The notes under the pieces: generated by a model
What the model was told of the DNA's origin: nothing
What the model saw: only the letters and a program-made list of their open reading frames with translations
Databases searched by the model: none
Position numbers and translations under genes: made by a program
In this document: piece by piece, positions 55,469 through 64,000 of the stretch
Numbering within the stretch: position 1 is the stretch's first letter
How the letters are laid out: each line of letters begins with the position of its first letter
Origin: Lycium barbarum
Taxonomy: Eukaryota; Streptophyta; Magnoliopsida; Solanales; Solanaceae
Length of the DNA stretch: 64,000 nucleotides
Assembly: GCF_019175385.1 (NCBI RefSeq)
Contig: NC_083341.1
Location: 93,522,321-93,586,320, forward strand
Direction of reading: 5' to 3'

Positions 55469-56820
55469 ATGCCTCCGAAGAAGGCAACGGCGGCCCAGAA
55501 GGGCAAAGCAAGAATGGGAGAGACTAGCCAGGCACAGCGAGCTACCCGGGCTCGTGTTTATGATTTGCCTGAGGATGTGCCTCATTCTGAGGGGTCTGCT
55601 ACACCCCCACTAGTACAGCCTGGAGCAGGACCTTCAGCAGCTCAAGAGGTCCGTGTACCCGCACCTGAGACTCCAGCTCCTCAGCCAGGGGCGGAGGATC
55701 GGACCCTGAGGGAGGCTGTACAGTTGTTGACTACACTGGTAGCAGGACAGGCTCCCAGACGCGGGCGGAGGGATGATGATGACGATGACAGGCGGGACAG
55801 GCTGAGAGTTCGGGAGTTTTTGTTATGTGGCCCTCCAGAGTTCTTCGGGTCTAAGCCCGACGAGGACCCCCATGACTTTATTCGGGGGATGCGACGCTCA
55901 CTGGACTTGGTCAGGGCTTCAGAGACCGAGTCGGTTGAGCTAGCTTCGCACAGACTTCGAGATGTGGCTACCCACTGGTACGAGACTTGGGAGCTTTCTA
56001 GAGGAGAGGGTGCCCCTCCAGCCACTTGGGATCAGTTTGTGACAGCATTCACCCGCCACTTTTTGCCCCAGAGTTACGGCGGGCACGGGCTGATCGATTC
56101 TTACGTCTGCAGCAGAGGGGTCGGAGTGTTCGCGAATATAACCTTGAGTTTGATTCTCTGGCCCGATATGCACCGGCCGTGGTAGCAGATATGTCCGATC
56201 GGATGCACAGATATGTTATGGGATTGGACCGGTATTTGGTTGATAGCTGTATGGCAGTGTCATTGCAGGCAGACATGGACATTGCCCGACTTCAGGCCTA
56301 TGCGATGGGTATGGAGGACCGTCGCAGGTCTGATCCTTCTGGCAGAGATCGAGATAGGAGGCCGCCCAAGAGGGCTAGGTCCGCAGGTTATTCTGGAGAT
56401 TCCCGAGGCGGACAGCCTCAGCAGCAGCAGTCAGATAGACCTTTTCCTCTCTCCGGCCGGAGTACTCAGTCAGGCAGCCGGAGATTCGATAGTACGGGAC
56501 CGTCTGGGGCCGGTCAGAGCTCCAGAGTGGCAGGTTCGCAGGTATCCAGGGGCCCCAGCTAGGCCAGACCACCCAGGCCCCGTTGTCCTCATTGCGGGAA
56601 GTCTCATCCCGGGGAGTATTACCGAGCGACTGGAGCTTGCTTTTCGTATGGTGGTCAGGGCCACTTTATGAGAGACTGTCCTTTGGCTAGCGGTTCTGGT
56701 AGTGCTGCTCAGCAGACAGGGTCAGCCGCCGGTTCTTCATCTGTTCCATCTGTTGCACGCCCTGGAGGGCGAGGTATGCCAGCACCGGCAGGACGCGGTC
56801 GAGCCCGCGGTGGCGCTTCA
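55469..56820 (+). pseudogene. Element I gag (capsid-nucleocapsid)
   Basis: Starts MPPKKATAAQKGKARM at 55469, two bases after TTTGCAG. Pro/Ala-rich N-terminus, an acidic DDDDDDRRD stretch, then the gag capsid domain (FLLCGPPEFFGSKPDEDPHDF ... ASHRLRDVATHWYETW ... FTRHFLP). A missing C in the poly-C near 56070 shifts the frame; the continuation is LRRARADRFLRLQQRG in 56026-56562. TAG at 56560-56562 replaces a Gln codon after RGPS. The zinc knuckle reads [14 protein letters not shown], with Tyr in place of the second Cys, so zinc binding is probably lost. Confidence 0.9.
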
Positions 56821-57660
56821 GGTTCTAGCGGTCCCTCGAACCGCATATATGCTTTGGCCAGCCGCCAGGATCAGGAGGCTTCGCCAAACGTCGTCACAGG
56901 TACATTACTGGTTTTCTCCAGATCTGTATATGCATTGATTGACCCTGGTTCTACCTTATCATATATTTCCCCGCTCGTTGCTAGTAAAATTGGGATAGTG
57001 TCTGAGCCTATAGAGCCATTTGAGGTAGCTACGCCAGTTGGGGATTTTATTATAGCGAGACAGATTTATAGAGATTGTTCTGTGACCATTTATGATCGTA
57101 GCACTAAGGCTGATCTGATAGAGTTAGATATGCTTGAGTTTGACGTCATTATGGGCATGGACTGGTTGTCTTCCTGTTATGCTAATGTCGACTGCCAGAT
57201 AAAGGTAGTCCGTTTTCAGTTTCCAGGGGAACTAGTCATAGAGTGGTTCGGATCTACAGCATCGCCGAGGGGTAAGTTTATTTCATACCTCAAGGCTAAG
57301 AAGATGATCCAGAAGGGGTATATCTATCATTTGGTTCGTGTGCACGATACTGCAGCGGAGATACCTACCCTTCAGTCTGTTCCGGTCGTCAATGAGTTTC
57401 CAGATGTATTTCCTGACGAGCTTCCTGGCCTTCCGCCTGAGCGGGAGATTGATTTTACTATAGAGTTGATGTCGGATACGCAGCCTATATCTATTCCCCC
57501 GTACAGGATGGCACCGGCTGAATTGAAAGAGTTGAAGGAGCAGCTGAAAGATTTGTTGGATAAGGGCTTTATCAGACCCAGCACATCACCCTGGGGAGCG
57601 CCGGTATTGTTTGTTAGAAAGAAAGATGGGTCACTGCGGATGTGTATCGACTACCGGTAG
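56821..57660 (+). pseudogene. Element I protease and N-terminal RT
   Basis: Same frame as downstream pol. Protease active site [15 protein letters not shown] and [21 protein letters not shown] begins [18 protein letters not shown], then [18 protein letters not shown] and MCIDYR, where TAG at 57658-57660 stands for the conserved Gln of YRQLNK. The identical codon is a stop in element C. Confidence 0.93.
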
Positions 57661-60327
57661 CTGAATAAGGTGACTATTAAGAATAAATATCCCCTCCCCC
57701 GGATTGATGATTTGTTTGATCAGCTGCAGGGTGCTAAATATTTTTCAAAGATAGATCTGCGCTCAGGTTACCATCAGGTGCGAGTACGGGAGTCCGATAT
57801 CCCGAAGACTGCTTTTAGGACCCGGTACGGGCATTATGAGTTCAGAGTTATGTCTTTCGGGCTAACTAATGCTCCAGCAGTATTTATGGATCTGATGAAC
57901 CGGGTATTTCGGCCTTTTCTGGATATGTTTGTTATTGTGTTTATTGATGATATTTTGATTTACTCGCGATCAGCCGAGGAGCATTCAGATCATTTGAGGA
58001 CAGTACTTGGCATTCTCCGTCAGCAGAGGTTATATGCTAAATTCTCTAAATGTGAATTCTGGTTAACTTCTGTGGCATTCTTGGGCCATATTGTCGGCGC
58101 AGATGGTATTCGGGTCGATATGCAGAAGATTGAGGCTGTGCAGAATTGGCCCAGGCCTACTACTCCGACAGAGGTGCGCAGTTTTCTGGGATTGGCTGGG
58201 TATTATCGCAGGTTCGTGGAGGATTTTTCTTCTATTGCAGCACCACTGATGAGGCTTACCCAGAAAGCAGCAAAATTCCAGTGGACAGATGCCTGCGAGC
58301 GCAGCTTTCAGATGCTGAAGGAGAGATTGATTACAGCACCAGTTTTGGCTCTTCCAGAGGGATCTGACGGGTATGTTGTCTATTGTGACGCCTCTGGTAT
58401 TGGGATAGGATGTGTATTGATGCAGCACGGTCGAGTCATAGCCTATGCTTCCCGGCAGCTCAGACCGCATGAGAAGAACTATCCCACTCATGACCTTGAG
58501 TTGGCCGCGGTGATTCATGCTTTGAAGATTTGGCGGCACTATCTATATGGGGTCCATGTTGATATCTATACGGACCATAAGAGTCTCCAGTATATTTTTA
58601 GGCAGAAGGAACTAAATCTGCGGCAGCGGAGATGGCTTGAGCTACTAAAGGATTACGACGTTGATATTTTGTACCATCCGGGGAAAGCCAATGTGGTAGC
58701 TGATGCGCTTAGCCGCAAGTCCGTGGGCAGTCTGGCTGCTGTTCCCTTTGATAAGAGAGATTTGGTTCGTGATATTCATCAGCTGGCTAGCCTCGGAGTT
58801 CGTTTGATAGATTCTGGAGATTCTGGGATTTCTGTTCGTTCAGTTACTGAGTCATCTATTATTCAGGAGGTAAAGCAGCGCCAGTTTGAGGATCCTCTTT
58901 TGATTCAGTACAGAGATGTGGCCCTTCATAAAGCAAAGACTCAGTTTGAGATCTCGCCTGACGGAGTATTATTATATGACGGCAGATTCTGTGTACCGGA
59001 CGTTGCGGGCTTACGGCGGCAGATTATGGGCGAGGCCCATAATGCACGGTATTCTGTTCATCCTGGTTCCACCAAAATGTATCGGGATCTCAGGTGTTTG
59101 TATTGGTGGGACGGCATGAAGAAAGATATTGCTGAGTTTGTTAGTCAGTGCCCGAACTGCCAGCAAGTTAAGATCGAGCATCAGAAGCCCGGTGGTTTAT
59201 TACAGGAGATGGAAATTCCAGCCTGGAAATGGGAGATGATTAATATGGATTTCGTTGTTAGGTTACCGCACACTCCATGCAGGTACGACTCTATCTGGGT
59301 TATCGTTGACAGGCTGACGAAATCAGCCCATTTCCTTCCGGTTCGGACTACTTATTCGGCTGAGGACTATGCCAGATTGTATATCAGAGAGATAGTCAGA
59401 CTTCACGGAGTCCCTATATCTATTATTACTGACCGAGGTACCCAGTTTACAGCTAATTTCTGGAGGTCATTTCAGGAGGGATTAGGGACTCAGGTGAGCC
59501 TTAGTACAGCTTTTCACCCTCAGTCCGACGGGCAGGCCAAGCGCACTATTCAGACGCTCGAAGATATGTTACGGGCCTGCGTTATTGATTTCAGGGGCAG
59601 CTGGGATGATCATTTGCCGCTTATTGAGTTTGCCTATAATAACAGTTATCACTCCAGCATCCAGATGGCTCCGTACGAGGCCCTTTATGGCAGGAAATGC
59701 AGATCTCCTATTGGTTGGTTTGACGTGGGCGAGACTAAGCTGATTGGGCCAGATGTGATCCAGGAAGCTGTAGATAAGGTAAAGCTTATTCGAGAACGAT
59801 TATTGGCTGCTCAGAGTCAACAGAAAGCTTATGCAGATAGACGACGTCGACCGTTAGAGTTCCAGATTGGCGACTGGGTGTTCCTGAAGGTGTCGCCCAT
59901 GAAGGGTGTCATGAGATTCGGTAGAAAGGGTAAGTTGAGCCCCTGGTACATTGGGCCGTATCAGATCGTTCGGAAGATAGGCGAGGTCGCCTATGAGCTA
60001 GACTTACCATCCGACTTGGAGGCCGTACACCCGGTGTTTCATGTGTCTATGCTGCGGAAATGTATTGGTGATCCTTCTAGGATATTCCCAGTTGATGACA
60101 TTCAGGTGACGGAGCAGTTATCTTATGACGAGCAGCCTGTATCTATTCTGGATCGACAGGTGCGGAGACTACGCACTAAAGAAGTGCCCTCCGTCAAAGT
60201 CCTGTGGCGCAACAATAATCGGGAGGAGATGACTTGGGAGGCGGAGGACGAGATGAAGAAGAAATACCCCCATTTGTTCCCGACGTCCACAGGTAATCTA
60301 AACATTTCAGTTTGTTATGTTGGTTGA
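57661..60327 (+). CDS. Element I RT, RNase H, integrase and chromodomain
   Basis: Open frame of 885 codons counted from GTG at 57670, in frame with the upstream part after one TAG. RT active site FIDD (91-94). RNase H acidic residues D240, E277, D302 and D345 are present. Integrase zinc ligands H457, H464, C494 and C497 are present. Catalytic D527 and D588 are kept, but residue 624 is Lys (GQAKRT; AAG at 59539-59541) where the third catalytic Glu should be, with the correct 35-residue spacing. The chromodomain is at about 825-875 ([19 protein letters not shown] ... [17 protein letters not shown]). Strand transfer by this copy should be abolished. Confidence 0.95.
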   Translation: MNKVTIKNKYPLPRIDDLFDQLQGAKYFSKIDLRSGYHQVRVRESDIPKTAFRTRYGHYEFRVMSFGLTNAPAVFMDLMNRVFRPFLDMFVIVFIDDILIYSRSAEEHSDHLRTVLGILRQQRLYAKFSKCEFWLTSVAFLGHIVGADGIRVDMQKIEAVQNWPRPTTPTEVRSFLGLAGYYRRFVEDFSSIAAPLMRLTQKAAKFQWTDACERSFQMLKERLITAPVLALPEGSDGYVVYCDASGIGIGCVLMQHGRVIAYASRQLRPHEKNYPTHDLELAAVIHALKIWRHYLYGVHVDIYTDHKSLQYIFRQKELNLRQRRWLELLKDYDVDILYHPGKANVVADALSRKSVGSLAAVPFDKRDLVRDIHQLASLGVRLIDSGDSGISVRSVTESSIIQEVKQRQFEDPLLIQYRDVALHKAKTQFEISPDGVLLYDGRFCVPDVAGLRRQIMGEAHNARYSVHPGSTKMYRDLRCLYWWDGMKKDIAEFVSQCPNCQQVKIEHQKPGGLLQEMEIPAWKWEMINMDFVVRLPHTPCRYDSIWVIVDRLTKSAHFLPVRTTYSAEDYARLYIREIVRLHGVPISIITDRGTQFTANFWRSFQEGLGTQVSLSTAFHPQSDGQAKRTIQTLEDMLRACVIDFRGSWDDHLPLIEFAYNNSYHSSIQMAPYEALYGRKCRSPIGWFDVGETKLIGPDVIQEAVDKVKLIRERLLAAQSQQKAYADRRRRPLEFQIGDWVFLKVSPMKGVMRFGRKGKLSPWYIGPYQIVRKIGEVAYELDLPSDLEAVHPVFHVSMLRKCIGDPSRIFPVDDIQVTEQLSYDEQPVSILDRQVRRLRTKEVPSVKVLWRNNNREEMTWEAEDEMKKKYPHLFPTSTGNLNISVCYVG

Positions 60328-60437
60328 TAAAAATGATTTTGTATGTCACTAATAATAAAGGAATTCCCCGCCTGGGTCATAAGACTTTGTAAGGTTAATT
60401 TAACATTCGGGGACGAATGTTCTTAAGGGGGGGAGAA
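60328..60437 (+). promoter_or_regulatory. Element I 3' region, inverted repeat and polypurine tract
   Basis: A short untranslated stretch, then AACATTCG-GGGA-CGAATGTT (60402-60421) and a purine run (TAAGGGGGGGGAGAA) against the 3' LTR. Confidence 0.9.
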
Positions 60438-63367
60438 TGTTATGTTCCGTGTTTTCGTATAATTGGAAATCGAGAAATAATTAAGATTTGTGTGTTATAA
60501 GGAAATATTTTGATTTTAGTGAATATGACTATGTTGGTTATGGAATCATTAATGTTAAGACATCGGGGAAGGCCGAGGGTAAATTTGGAATTTCGGAAAT
60601 TAGTTTCGGGAATTACAAAACGAGATTTCTAATGAATTGGGCCAAGAAAAAAATTGAACAAATTGAGGCCCAAAGGATGGAGGGTAGCCGGCCATAACCA
60701 TGGCCCAAACCCATTCCTTTAATGTCATGTGCTAGGCACATGACCAAGGTTATGGATATATATATCACATTGTAGTTGGTAATTATCAAAGAACAAAGCA
60801 AAAATTCAAAGAGCACAAAAAAAAAGGGGTTCGGCCGAACTAGAGAGAAAAAGAAAGAAAAATTTCCAAGCTTGATTGTTGATCCAAAAATCCTAATCTC
60901 TACATAATTGTGAAGTGCTCAAGACCCTCTTCAACGGGGTATAATTAGTTTGGCAAAAGAACTACGTTTACGACAAGTCGGGTTTTCAAGAAAAGGTAAG
61001 AATTTTGCCCCTTTAATGTTATAGAATTGATGTGAATATGTTAAGGATTGGGAATAGACGAGAATCCTGTAACTTTGATGTAAATAGAAAGCCGTGGGTG
61101 TGTGTGTATATTGTGTGTTGGCCGTGAGCCATAGGGAGAAAAAAGTGAGGTGAGTTGATCTTGTTTAGTTGGTATAATGTGTTGTTGTGAACCTTGTGTC
61201 GTAAATGATTGATTGATGAATTAAATTGGCGTTGGAAAATGATTTCGGATATTATCGGAAAGCGTATACCTTCGGTATCATTATGTATATCATTGTATAT
61301 TTAGAGTGCTAAAGACTTTAAATATGAATTTCTAATGATGTTAATGAATTCGGAATGAAACGACGCGAGTTAGAATGTTCGTCGTGAATTTTGATGTTTT
61401 GAAGAATTATGGAAAGTGATGGATTTTGGGGCAATTTCGTGTATGGCTTGGATTGTAGTTAGGATGTGATTGTATAAGTTTGAATGAGGAAATGAATACA
61501 ATTATGTAGATATAGAATTGGAGTTTTGGAAGTTTGAATGAAAGTTGCCAACTTAGGTAATAAAGTAGAACTGTGAAGCTAGAGTGATTTGATTATTACT
61601 TGTGTTGTTTGATGATGTGTGGGCTGTTGTTATTGATGTATTTTGAGCCGAGCTAAGTCTCGAGGATGTTAGATTTATAGGGGAAATGCTGCCGAAATTT
61701 CGGTAGGCAAAAATGAAGTTAAAGGCATTTTTAAGCCTAAGAATCTCAATTGGTAACTTTGACCATTTGCAGATTTCGGACGAAACGGGACTTGACTTTT
61801 GGGAGAGCATAAGACGTCTATAAGGTATGTAAAGCTTCCCACTCCTTCGTTTGGCATATCTTAGTATGATAGGCGAATATGAGAACTTCCGGAGCATTCC
61901 TGCTCCTCGAAACCCGATCCACAGAAAAGTTACTATTCATTCAATTCAATTGAAGCCTAAGGGCTCTATTTTGGCTAGAATGCCACCACTCGTCCGAAAC
62001 CTATCGAAATGTGGTCGGGTAACTTAGAAATGATGGTGTATGACCCTTTGGCCTATGAATGTTCAGAAAATATGTTCGCCACCTCAATTTGACTCGAGGT
62101 GGGCCCGCTAACCCCGATACGCCCTATTTGCCTTATTGGGCTATCTTTGTGAATAAAGTTTGATATGATACTTTCGATTTTGGAACTCCCTCCTACGAGA
62201 TATGTTTTGGATATTATGATATACTAAGTTACGTTTTGAGCCATACGTACCATTTTGGGAAACTTTTTGTGAAACGAACCTTTGTATCGTCTAAGTATTC
62301 GATTACTTTGTATTATGGAATGACTTATGAAACCATTATGTTTTGAAAGACTATTTTGAAATATGATTTGCATTTGTTTGCTCACGACTCCGCTCGTGCC
62401 CTATTATGACTTCGTTCACCGGTTCCCGGGCCGGTTTTGATTCGTGCGCCTTAGGATAATTCGGCCGTATGCTGTGTTACGGTTCCCGAGGCTTCGCCAT
62501 AGGGCCGGGTTCCGTTTGGAGTTATGCTGTGATATGGCTCGTGATGCGATACGCTCACCTATGATTATGTTTGTGTTCGGGGATGTACGGAGATTTGAAA
62601 CCTTTTGGTGTTATGCTGTGTGTGGCGCCAGCGTCGGAGTGGCGACCACGTTCCTAAGCGTTTGCATGATTTCGTTTGCATTATATATACGTATATGGTT
62701 TCGATACGGATTTTGACATACCGATTTGTATTCCATCTTGTTATCTGATTTGCTTTCAGTTTTGATCCATATTTCTGTACTCCGTGCTTTACATACTCAG
62801 TACATATTTCGTACTGACCCCCTTTCTTCGGGGGCTGCGTTTTATGCCCGCAGGTACAGACATTGGTGACCCTCCGCAGTAGGCTTCACTCTTTGCTATT
62901 CCGGAGTACTCCTCTTTGATCCGGAGTCCACTTTTGGTACAGACTCCTTTTGCTTTGTATATATTCTGTACATTTGACTATTTGGGTACGGCGGGGCCCT
63001 GTCTCGCCATATGTCTTTGTTTTGAGTTCGTAGAGGCCTGTAGTCATATATGTGGGGTGAGGGTCCTGTATGTGTTGGTTTGATTTCGTTTTTTGGTCTT
63101 AAAGTGGTCTGTTCATTATGATGGCCCCAAATGGCCCTTATGCTTACGTTTGCACTTTTGACCGGCGATGTCTATACCGCCGCTCAGTTTGTATTTGATA
63201 TGGCATTTTGATTTGGTGCGACCGCTTAAGACATACTTTGATATAAATTGCATTTGATATGATTTCATAAAATTCGGAAATACGTTTGGACCTTATAATT
63301 AATGTGTGATTCGGTCTGGGCACCCAGGTAGGGTGCCAGTCGCGGCCCACGGGGCTGGGTCGTGACA
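60438..63367 (+). repeat. Element I 3' LTR
   Basis: 2930 bp, same length as the 5' LTR. Palindrome at 62798-62816. All small ORFs here repeat those of the 5' LTR and are not genes. Confidence 0.95.
62798..62816 (+). promoter_or_regulatory. CAGTAC-N7-GTACTG palindrome, I 3' LTR
   Basis: CAGTACatatttcGTACTG, identical to the 5' copy. Confidence 0.65.
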
Positions 63368-63372
63368 ACATA

Positions 63373-64000
63373 TATGGCAACAAGCCAATACACAACAAGA
63401 GGCAACGATTACATATGAATTATGGAATGCATGTCGTACACTTCCTCAGCCACAATTAGACACATCAATCATAAAAGTCCCCGAATTTATATTGCAATAT
63501 GAAGATCAACATTTCAATTCTCAATAACAACATTCCTCTTTCATATGATAATGGAATAACAAAAGGGAGAGGGGAAAGTATGTCAGTCACAAGAATATCA
63601 CACATATCCAGTAGGGCGACATGCCCAATCTCAACAATCATGGCGGTGAGCCCATATAGTCAATCAACAATACAAACCTAAGAATATCCATCCCAATTTT
63701 ATACCTGAAGGCTTAACATGCTTTCTCCGTCAATAACTAACTTCTACATATGCTTCGCTAACTGAAGTCTAACCAAAAGGTAAGTCGTATCCTACCTCGA
63801 TGTCGAACAGGTGCCACGAACTAATCCAGTTGAGCCTTGCCTTTCCTCGTCGGAGAGCCTCAGAACAATTAACATCTATCAAATATGAATTCTACTTTGG
63901 AATAAGAATCTAAGGATACCCATATTACCATAGTTTTAACCAAAATCCAAAAATGGACCCAAAATAGCCAAACCCGAGCCACAAGGGTAAAACTGTAATT
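63373..64000 (-). repeat. LTR E, continuation to window edge
   Basis: It follows the order of B's LTR around 11660-12010: TATCCATCCCAA, TACCTGAAGGCTT, GCATTCTCC-like, CTTCGCTAACTGAAGTCT, AGGTAAG.CGTA.CCTACCT. The element runs off the window, so its type (solo or full) and TSD cannot be judged. Confidence 0.7.

Larger units (their letters stand above)
52336..63367 (+). mobile_element. Element I: young, nearly complete Ty3/gypsy chromovirus (Tekay/Del type)
   Basis: 11,032 bp, TGTTATGTTCC...GGGTCGTGACA, perfect TSD ACATA (52331-52335 and 63368-63372). Both LTRs are 2930 bp. Reading them side by side I noted about a dozen substitutions and two 1-nt poly-A changes, so insertion is recent. It has primer site, leader hairpin, a single gag-pol frame, polypurine tract and inverted repeat. 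One frameshift, two nonsense codons and at least two key-residue changes make it defective as it stands. Confidence 0.95.

Overview
This window looks like flowering-plant nuclear heterochromatin, most likely from a Solanaceae species. The evidence is long (2.3-3.6 kb) LTRs, initiator-Met-tRNA primer sites, Tekay/Del-type Ty3/gypsy chromovirus polyproteins and one small dispersed repeat I recognise from Solanaceae. The species call is inference. I found no host gene that I can support. Almost all of the 64 kb is LTR retrotransposon, and most boundaries could be fixed to the base from TG...CA termini plus 5-bp target-site duplications (TSDs).

Locus 1 (170-34865). Element B (175-34860, minus strand, TSD TATAG) is the oldest layer. 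Element A (1265-11648, minus, TSD ACAAT/ACATT) is inserted in B's left LTR. Element C (15976-34325, plus, TSD TACAC) is inserted in B's right LTR. Element D (20053-28253, minus, TSD CGGGT) is inserted in the protease region of C. A and C carry decayed but recognisable gag-pol. B keeps only the C-terminal end of integrase with its chromodomain. D has long, nearly identical LTRs around a 1-kb interior with no coding sequence.

Spacer (34861-37663). This is AT-rich, apparently low-copy DNA with a (TA)n tract, a possible LTR end and a small dispersed repeat.

Locus 2 (37664-64000). LTR E (minus, related to B, running off the right edge) was hit by G, a probable solo LTR, and by I. G contains F (38699-47636, plus, TSD CAAAA, no coding capacity) and solo LTR H (47942-50291, TSD AGGAC). 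I (52336-63367, plus, TSD ACATA) has two 2930-bp LTRs and the most complete gag-pol of the window. Even I has a frameshift, two in-frame stops, a damaged zinc knuckle and Glu-to-Lys at the third integrase catalytic position.

How the parts fit. A, C and I are degraded autonomous-type elements. D and F are non-autonomous; they share a homologous non-coding interior although their LTRs differ, so they look like a lineage mobilised in trans. Four cis-acting structures recur across the families: (1) a leader stem-loop just after the primer binding site whose 8-nt loop ends in a self-complementary hexamer, GCGCGC or GTGCAC, which resembles a retroviral genomic-RNA dimerization site; (2) a palindrome CAGTAC-N7-GTACTG followed by a second hairpin, about 420-610 nt from the LTR 3' end; (3) an inverted repeat AACATTCG-N4-CGAATGTT next to the polypurine tract; (4) TATA box plus splice-donor-like sites in the LTR, with an acceptor-like site just before the gag ATG. 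The leader stem-loop and its presence in both coding and non-coding elements is the most interesting signal in the window.
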